Positions 31,769 through 36,810 of a DNA stretch of 36,810 bases are shown piece by piece. The notes under the pieces are model-generated. The model saw nothing but the letters and a program-made list of their open reading frames with translations. It was not told the origin of the DNA and made no database searches. Position numbers and translations under genes: made by a program. Source of the DNA: Planctomycetota bacterium (GTDB taxonomy: Bacteria; Planctomycetota; PLA2; JAEUHO01); contig JASJDY010000037.1 in assembly GCA_030065025.1 (NCBI GenBank), forward strand, positions 1 to 36,810. Direction: 5' to 3'. Each line of letters starts with the position of its first letter. Positions within the stretch are counted from its first letter, which is position 1.

Positions 31769-32671
31769 TCAGGTCCGGACGCAGTTCTTCCCGGCCGCTT
31801 TTGCGCGATACAGGGCCGCATCGGCGTGCGCGACGAGATCGAGCGAGCTTCCCGCGTCGGCCGGGAAGACGCCGACACCGATGCTGATCGTCGGCTTCAG
31901 GGGAATGCCGTCCTTCTGCATGCCGGCCGTCTCGATCGCCTCGCGGATGTGCTCCGCGACGTTGCACGCCCGCTCCTTGTCACGCCCCGGCAGGAAGGCA
32001 CAGAACTCGTCCCCGCCGAAGCGGGCAGCGTGCCCGTCGTTGCCGAGATGCAGCGCGATGATGCGACCCGTCTCCGCGATCACGTGAGCGCCGAACAGGT
32101 GCCCGTGCGTGTCGTTGATCTGCTTGACGCCGTCCATGTCCATCATGAGCAGCGCCAGCGGCTCCCCTTCGCGATCGGCGACCTGGATGCCGTAGTCCAG
32201 CGCGTCGTCGAAGCGGCGCTTGGACTCGAGACCTGTCAGCGGGTCGGTACCGACGAGCGTCCCGATCTCGGTCTGGAAGTCGATGTCCATGTCGTCGGCG
32301 AGGCCGAAGCGCAGGACGCTCTCTCCCACCACGATCTTGTCGCCGTCGCGCAGGACGTGCCGCCCCTGCAGCGGCCGGCCGTTCACGCGGGTGCCGTTGG
32401 TGCTGCCGACGTCCTCGAGGACGTGCGCTTCGTCGCCGGCGGTGACGCACGCGTGCTCGCGGGACACGCCCAGGTCCTGCAGGGTGAAGGTGGCCTCGGG
32501 CGCGCGGCCGATCGTCGTGACGGGCTGCACCTCGACCGTAACCCCCAGGTCCTGGCCGCCGCGGATGACCGTCAGGTAGGCGCGCTTCGGCCCCGGCAGA
32601 TGGTGCGCGGCGTCCGCGGGCGTGACGCGGATCGTCTCGGCGGGCTGCTTGGGGGGCTGGGGTTCGCTCAT
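31769..32671 (-). CDS. FHA-domain diguanylate cyclase (GGDEF)
   Basis: 300 residues. Residues 30-125 form an FHA domain with the phosphothreonine-binding residues (TIGRAPEA, VSREHA and DVGSTNGTRVNG). From 135 to the end is a GGDEF domain: DPLTGLESKRRFDD, LLMMDMDGVKQINDTHGH, the intact active-site loop RFGGDEF (219-223) and ISIGVGVFP. The position of the usual RxxD inhibitory site reads GNDG, so product feedback is probably absent. The combination implies c-di-GMP synthesis gated by binding to a phosphothreonine protein. The divergent Ser/Thr kinase 71 bp away is an obvious candidate partner, which is inference. The start Met at 32671 has a close GGAG. Confidence 0.92.
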   Translation of the reverse strand: MSEPQPPKQPAETIRVTPADAAHHLPGPKRAYLTVIRGGQDLGVTVEVQPVTTIGRAPEATFTLQDLGVSREHACVTAGDEAHVLEDVGSTNGTRVNGRPLQGRHVLRDGDKIVVGESVLRFGLADDMDIDFQTEIGTLVGTDPLTGLESKRRFDDALDYGIQVADREGEPLALLMMDMDGVKQINDTHGHLFGAHVIAETGRIIALHLGNDGHAARFGGDEFCAFLPGRDKERACNVAEHIREAIETAGMQKDGIPLKPTISIGVGVFPADAGSSLDLVAHADAALYRAKAAGKNCVRT

Positions 32672-32742
32672 GGCTCCGATGCGATTGCGGCGCCGGGGGG
32701 CGCGTAGGATGCTACGCAGCCCCAGGAAGAGTAGCAAACCGC

Positions 32743-34596
32743 GTGAACCTGCCGTCCGAAGAGGCCTCGAATCCCTCGGAGACGCGTGCCGTCGGCTCGC
32801 GTCCGGCGCCGTCCACGGGTGAGCCGCAGGTGGGCGACGTGGTCGACGACTTCCTGCTCGTCGACCGGCTGGGCCAGGGCGCGTTCGCGACCGTGTTCCT
32901 CGCCCACCAGCAGTCGCTGCACCGGACGGTGGCGCTGAAGGTCTCGACCGCGAAGAGCGCGGAAGCCGAGACGCTGGCGCAGCTCGACCACCCGAACATC
33001 GTCCGCGTGTACGACCAGCGTGCCGTGCCGGACCGGGGCCTGCGGCTGCTCTACATGGAGTACGTGCGCGGCGGCACGCTGGAGGCGGTCGTCGAGAAGG
33101 TGCGCGCGACGCCCGCGGATCGGCGCTCGGGCCGCCTGCTGCTCGAGGTCGTCGACGAGGCCCTCGCGGCGCGCGGCGAGAAGCCGCCCCTGGATTCGAT
33201 GCTTCGCGCGCGGCTGGAGAAAGCCACCTGGCCCGAGAGCGTGTGCCTGCTCGGCGCGCAGCTCGCCACGGCGCTCGACTATGCCCACGGCGTGCGCGTG
33301 CTGCACCGCGACGTGAAGCCTGCGAACGTGCTACTGGACGGCAGCGGACGCGCGAAGCTGGCCGACTTCAACATCAGCTACGCGGCGAGCCTCGACGTGG
33401 CCACGCCGGAAGAGAGCCTGGGCGGCAGCCTGCCGTACATGGCCCCGGAGCAGCTCAAGGCCGTGTCGCCCTTCCACGAGGAGACCGCGGCGGACGTCAC
33501 GGAGCGCAGCGACATCTACGGACTGGCGCTCGTGCTCGTGGAAGTGCTGACCGGTGAGCTCCCGTTCGAGGCACCGGCCGACGGGCTCGGGTGGAAGGAG
33601 CTCTTCGCGCACCTGATCGAGACGCGCGAGCCGGGCGCGCGTCCCGACGCCTGCCAGGCCCAAGGCGCCGACATCCCCGGCATGCTGGTGGAGACGCTCT
33701 GCGACGCGCTGCATCCCGATCCGGAACAGCGGCCCGCGTCGGGCAGCGAGCTGGCCCGACGGCTCGAGTGGTGTCTCGACCCCGATATCCGCCGCGTGCT
33801 GTCCCCCTCGAAGGTCTGGTGGCACCGCGCGCTGACTCGGTTCCCCCTCGTGGGGTTGATCCTCGCCGGACTCGTCGTGAACGCGGTGCTGTCGGCGCTC
33901 AACATCGCGCACAACCTGACGGTGGTGTACGGCGAGCAGTGGCAGGAGGAGTTCCGGATCCCCGTCATGCTGGTGAACGGCATCGCCTTCCCGCTCGGCA
34001 TCGGCGCCTTCGTCATGCTCGGCTGGCGCATGCGTCGCGTGCTTCGTCGGCGGGCGGCCGGGCTGGAGACGACGGCGGAGGAACGCAGCGACGCACGGCG
34101 CCAGGGGCTACGACTCGGCGACCTCATGGCGGGCGTGATCCTGCCCCTGTGGATCCTGGGCGGCATCACGTTCCCGGTCTGGCGCCACATGCAGCAGGGG
34201 GCGGCGGACCAGACCGCCTACTTCCACTTCACGCTGAGCAACCTGGGCTTCGGCATCCTGGCGGCGACGGTGAGCTTCTTCCTGCTGGCCCACGGCGTGA
34301 CGCGCGTGTTGCTGCCGCGGCTCGTGGATCCGGGCGACGAGGACGCTCCGCGGGTGCGGCAGCTGCGCCGGCTGAGGCGGCGCCTGCCGTGGTACTTCGC
34401 GGCGTGCACGGCGGTACCGTTCCTGTCGGTGGTCCTGCTCGCGACGCAGAGCGATCAGCTGCAGGAGCTCGGCGGCGCGTTCCTGGCGCTGGGGTTGCTC
34501 GGTGCGGTGGCGTTCGCGGCGACGCTGACGTGGAGCACGTGGATCCGCCGGGACGTGGATGCGTTGATGCGTGCGTTGGGGGGAAGGGCGCGATAG
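32743..34596 (+). CDS. Ser/Thr protein kinase with DFN motif and polytopic membrane C-terminus
   Basis: 617 residues. The kinase domain (about 36-345) has GQGAFATVF, VALK (Lys66), HRDVKPAN (Asp190), DFN (208-210) in place of DFG, and APE (234-236). An insert of about 45 residues lies before the catalytic loop (RATPADRRSGRLLLEVVDEA...). The metal-binding Asp is kept and only the Gly is replaced, so activity is likely but activation-loop dynamics may differ. About six hydrophobic helices follow (about 368-390, 410-432, 462-482, 500-522, 550-568 and 575-597), separated by basic loops. There is no extracellular sensor domain, so the membrane part itself may sense. GTG start with GGAAGAG upstream at longer than usual spacing. 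It is divergent from the FHA-GGDEF gene, which could read its phosphorylation output. Confidence 0.9.
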   Translation: MNLPSEEASNPSETRAVGSRPAPSTGEPQVGDVVDDFLLVDRLGQGAFATVFLAHQQSLHRTVALKVSTAKSAEAETLAQLDHPNIVRVYDQRAVPDRGLRLLYMEYVRGGTLEAVVEKVRATPADRRSGRLLLEVVDEALAARGEKPPLDSMLRARLEKATWPESVCLLGAQLATALDYAHGVRVLHRDVKPANVLLDGSGRAKLADFNISYAASLDVATPEESLGGSLPYMAPEQLKAVSPFHEETAADVTERSDIYGLALVLVEVLTGELPFEAPADGLGWKELFAHLIETREPGARPDACQAQGADIPGMLVETLCDALHPDPEQRPASGSELARRLEWCLDPDIRRVLSPSKVWWHRALTRFPLVGLILAGLVVNAVLSALNIAHNLTVVYGEQWQEEFRIPVMLVNGIAFPLGIGAFVMLGWRMRRVLRRRAAGLETTAEERSDARRQGLRLGDLMAGVILPLWILGGITFPVWRHMQQGAADQTAYFHFTLSNLGFGILAATVSFFLLAHGVTRVLLPRLVDPGDEDAPRVRQLRRLRRRLPWYFAACTAVPFLSVVLLATQSDQLQELGGAFLALGLLGAVAFAATLTWSTWIRRDVDALMRALGGRAR

Positions 34597-34605
34597 CGCC
34601 CTTCC
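34582..34605 (+). terminator. Hairpin enclosing the kinase stop codon
   Basis: GGAAGGGCGC (34582-34591) pairs perfectly with GCGCCCTTCC (34596-34605), with loop gata. The TAG stop (34594-34596) lies in the loop and stem. There is no U-tract. It is a likely 3'-end structure and leads directly into the hexamer array. Confidence 0.5.
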
Positions 34606-34682
34606 ACTTGCACTTCCACCTCCACTTGCACGTGCACTTGCACTTGCACTTGCACTTGCACTTGCACCCGCACCTGCACTCG
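34605..34682. repeat. Tandem hexamer array H (CACTTG), single arm
   Basis: Thirteen successive 6-bp units from 34605 to 34682, eight of them exactly CACTTG-like or one base off, the rest degenerate (CACCTC, CACGTG, CACCCG). There is no opposing arm, unlike the other elements. It lies between the convergent kinase and DsrE-like genes. Confidence 0.9.
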
Positions 34683-34747
34683 TGCGCCCACGACGCAACC
34701 GACCGAGGTGAAGCACACGACCACGAACGTCGCTGGAGCATGTGTAC

Positions 34748-34805
34748 CGGGCGGGCGTTCACCCTTCGACTCCCTGCGGTCGCTCAGGGCTCCGGCCGCC
34801 CCTAC
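34748..34805. repeat. Second copy of the dispersed element-F half
   Basis: Read on the minus strand, this matches 27033-27092 over its full 58 bp. It has two single-base gaps and about five substitutions, including GTAGGGGCGGCCGGA at one end and GAACGCCCGCCCG at the other. Here only one half is present, so no palindrome forms. The rest of gap 34806-34862 shows nothing. Confidence 0.88.
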
Positions 34806-34862
34806 ACGCGCCTCCCCCCCACCACGACACGGGATGATCGGTACGGGCTCCGCAGGCGGGTG

Positions 34863-35207
34863 CTATAGAGCGACGACCTTCTTCGCCTTCGTCTGCGCCG
34901 CGATGATGTCACCCATTCCTCCGATGACACCCACGGCCACCTGATCCGCCAGACCGAACCGATCCAGACACGTCTTGCACAGGATCACGTGCACACCGCG
35001 CGACTCCAGCTCGCGCAGCTGTTCGATCACCGGTGAGCCCTCACACGCGACCTTCACGCCGTCCGTGTAGCAAGCCACCGCACCCGGCAACATGTCGTTC
35101 TCGAGCGTGAGCGTCAGCCACGTCGTCAGCAGGGACTGCTGCAGCGCCTCGTCGGCATGGCCCATACCCGCGCGCGTGATGGTGACCAGGGTCTCGGACT
35201 GCAGCAT
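34863..35207 (-). CDS. DsrE-like protein (YedF C-terminal domain type)
   Basis: 114 residues. It begins with TLVTITRAGMGHADEAL, has the ENDMLPGAVACYTDGVKVACEGSPVIEQLRELESRGVHV core, and carries Cys77 and Cys80 in VILCKTCLDRFGL. This is the DsrE/YedF-C pattern without the TusA half that YedF proteins usually carry. Relatives handle persulfide sulfur or are linked to selenium metabolism; the role here is unknown. GGAGG lies 5 nt before the ATG. It starts 43 bp after the stop of the HEAT-repeat gene on the same strand, so the two may be co-transcribed. Confidence 0.85.
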   Translation of the reverse strand: MLQSETLVTITRAGMGHADEALQQSLLTTWLTLTLENDMLPGAVACYTDGVKVACEGSPVIEQLRELESRGVHVILCKTCLDRFGLADQVAVGVIGGMGDIIAAQTKAKKVVAL

Positions 35208-35250
35208 GACGCCCTCCTCGATTCGCGTGGCAGGTGTCGTACCACCGAGG

Positions 35251-36810
35251 TCAGAGCAACGAGAAGGCTTGATGCAGCGCGTCGGTCCTCGCGATGTAGT
35301 TCGCGTCGAGGCTCAAGCGGAAGAGGCTCGGCGTGGCTTCGGGATCCCCGATCAGGCCGAGGATCGCAATCGCCAACGCGCGGATCTCGAAGTTCTGCTT
35401 GTACTCGAGTGCGACCTGCGTGACCGCGGGCAGGGACTTCGGATCCTCCAGCTGCCCGAGCGCCGCGGCGGCAGCCACCTGCTCGCGCTGCGACGTGGCC
35501 GTGCGCAGCTGGCGCACCAGCGCGTCGCTCTGCGGCGTGCCGGTGAGGAGTGACAGCGCGAGGGCCGCAGAGCTGCGCGGAGCGAGCGGACGCGTGTCCG
35601 CCATCACCTGGCGCAGACCAACGCGCACGTCGTCATCGAGCGCGCCGATCTGGGCGAGCGCGATCGCGGCGCGCGAGCGCAGGGACGGACCGGCGTTGCG
35701 CTCGTTCAGCACCGCGACGAGCCGGTCGCGTGCCTCCGTCGCCTTCAGCAAGCCGAGCGCGACGGCATAGGCGCCACGCAGATCATTGTCGCCGCGCGGC
35801 CGATCGAAGCCTGCCAGCAGTGTCTCGCGCGCCGCGCGCGTGAAGGCGCCGATGCCCTCGTGGTGCGACTGGACGTCGCGCGCCGCCAGCGCCAGCGCAA
35901 CGGCATGGAAGCCGCGCACGGGCACGTAGCTCTTCCGCGCCTTCTCGAGCAGGAGCTCCCCCGCCTTCGTCTCTTCGAGGACGGCCGTTGCATCGGTGCG
36001 CAGCTCGGCCTGCACGATGCGCGCGAGGGCGATCTGGCCGAGTCCCTCGCTCAGGTGATCGGGCGCGTGACGCGCGCTGCGCACGAGGGCCTTCGCCGCA
36101 TCGACCCGCTCCTCGGGTGTGAGGTCGGCAGCGCCCTCACCGAGCGCCAGCCGGGCGGCGCGCTGCACGGGCGTGGGCAACCGCCGGTCACCGAGCGCAC
36201 GGAGACAGAGAAGCAGCCAGCCGTCCGCCCGCAAGCGCGCGTACGTCGAGAGAGCGTGCGCCCGCTCGAGAGGCGACCACGGGCGCTTGTAGACGTGCAC
36301 GCCGCCGACCGCGCGCCGCAGGTCCTCCGCGCACTTGGTCGGGATCCCGTCACGCGGCTGAAGCGCGAGCGCCGAGAGCAGGGCGATCGGCAGATCGGGA
36401 TGCACGTGACGCTCGGCGAGACGCGCGAGGAGGCCCTTCACCACGAGCCGCCCATCCTTGCTGAACGGGCTCCCGTAGGGCTGATCGGCGAGCAGCCCCA
36501 GCGCGAACGCCGCGAAGCAGCGAGAGCGCGTCGGCGCCTTGGGCTTGGCGATGATGTCGAGCAGGCGGGTGCGGGCAAGGTCGAGACTGATGGCGTCGAG
36601 GCGCCGCTTCGGATCCGTACGCCGTAGCAGGCCGACGGCCAACGCGGCCGACTCTTGCTCCAGCGGCGTCGCACCGCCGCCCTCGGCCATGCCCAACAGC
36701 AGCTCGAGCGTCGCTTCGGACGCGTCGACCTTGGCGAGCGCAAGCAAGGCTGCAGACGTCACCGTGTCGCGCTGCCGCTTGCCGCGCGTCCGATCGAGCA
36801 TGCGCAACAG
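35251..36810 (-). CDS. HEAT/PBS-lyase-like repeat protein (paralog 2), N-terminus beyond the window
   Basis: The frame runs off the right edge, so the 519 visible residues are the C-terminal part of a larger protein. It is a chain of two-helix HEAT/PBS-lyase-type repeats (AALALSLLTG, AAAALGQLEDPKSLPAVTQVAL, ALAIAILGLIGDPEATPSLF). It is paralogous to the protein at 18645-20684: KRRLDAISLDLARTRLLDII with AFALGLLADQP matches KRRQLPATTLDPVRDVLLRV with ALALGLLADQP. RPWSPLERAHAL matches RSWSPLVRAQAA, and both end shortly after a GLIGD-E-TP motif. It should carry a signal peptide like its paralog, but that part is not visible. It precedes the DsrE-like gene by 43 bp. Confidence 0.85.
   Translation of the reverse strand: MLRMLDRTRGKRQRDTVTSAALLALAKVDASEATLELLLGMAEGGGATPLEQESAALAVGLLRRTDPKRRLDAISLDLARTRLLDIIAKPKAPTRSRCFAAFALGLLADQPYGSPFSKDGRLVVKGLLARLAERHVHPDLPIALLSALALQPRDGIPTKCAEDLRRAVGGVHVYKRPWSPLERAHALSTYARLRADGWLLLCLRALGDRRLPTPVQRAARLALGEGAADLTPEERVDAAKALVRSARHAPDHLSEGLGQIALARIVQAELRTDATAVLEETKAGELLLEKARKSYVPVRGFHAVALALAARDVQSHHEGIGAFTRAARETLLAGFDRPRGDNDLRGAYAVALGLLKATEARDRLVAVLNERNAGPSLRSRAAIALAQIGALDDDVRVGLRQVMADTRPLAPRSSAALALSLLTGTPQSDALVRQLRTATSQREQVAAAAALGQLEDPKSLPAVTQVALEYKQNFEIRALAIAILGLIGDPEATPSLFRLSLDANYIARTDALHQAFSLL

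Noticed and set aside
34605-34682. CRISPR-like array
   Set aside because: Units are contiguous 6-mers without spacers, and no cas genes are present.

Overview
The window is about 37 kb of GC-rich (roughly two-thirds G+C) chromosomal DNA from a free-living, probably Gram-negative bacterium. Several traits fit the Planctomycetota best, with Myxococcota-like lineages as the alternative: eukaryote-like Ser/Thr kinases (one carrying DFN instead of DFG), large secreted HEAT-repeat proteins, a giant repeat protein of carboxypeptidase-regulatory-like folds, Uma2-family proteins, a small SET-domain protein, and many GTG/TTG starts. This placement is inference from gene content; no rRNA or marker gene is present. 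No transposase, integrase, phage gene or CRISPR array was found.

Layout, left to right. (1) 1-393: the tail of a UbiB/ABC1-type kinase. (2) 411-6919: surface and secreted proteins on the minus strand: a small secreted peptide plus a subtilisin-like protease, a Uma2 protein, and an eight-repeat envelope protein. (3) 7025-9782: a three-gene FecCD-type metal-chelate/cobalamin ABC importer with overlapping stops and starts, followed by a DoxX-like membrane protein. (4) 10724-15331: a Ski2-like helicase and a Ser/Thr kinase with a Lys/Pro/Ala-rich head, both on the plus strand. (5) 15559-18453: a small membrane protein, tRNA-Gly(GCC) with a visible promoter and terminator, a SET-domain protein, and a zinc-metalloprotease lipoprotein. 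(6) 18645-25713: a HEAT-repeat protein, and a molybdopterin oxidoreductase with a fused four-cluster ferredoxin/NrfD membrane subunit. (7) 25721-27948: an AAC(3)-family acetyltransferase, a lipoprotein and a pirin. (8) 28080-31602: a complete succinate:quinone oxidoreductase (C-A-B order) strikingly like Wolinella fumarate reductase. (9) 31769-36810: an FHA-GGDEF protein, a DFN-type polytopic kinase, a DsrE-like protein and a second, partial HEAT-repeat protein paralogous to the first.

Functionally the window combines respiratory-chain modules (molybdoenzyme with a quinone-interacting partner, diheme quinol/succinate complex, UbiB quinone-biosynthesis-type kinase), envelope and secreted proteins, and signalling proteins.

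The most unusual structure lies between the genes. Eight intergenic gaps hold low-complexity elements. Six are built from degenerate 6-bp units, and seven of the eight fold into long imperfect hairpins. Each uses a different hexamer, but all share the same architecture, with mismatches recurring at multiples of 6 bp. A separate palindromic element with a 58-60 bp half recurs at two places 7.7 kb apart. These elements sit mostly at gene 3' ends and often touch stop codons.
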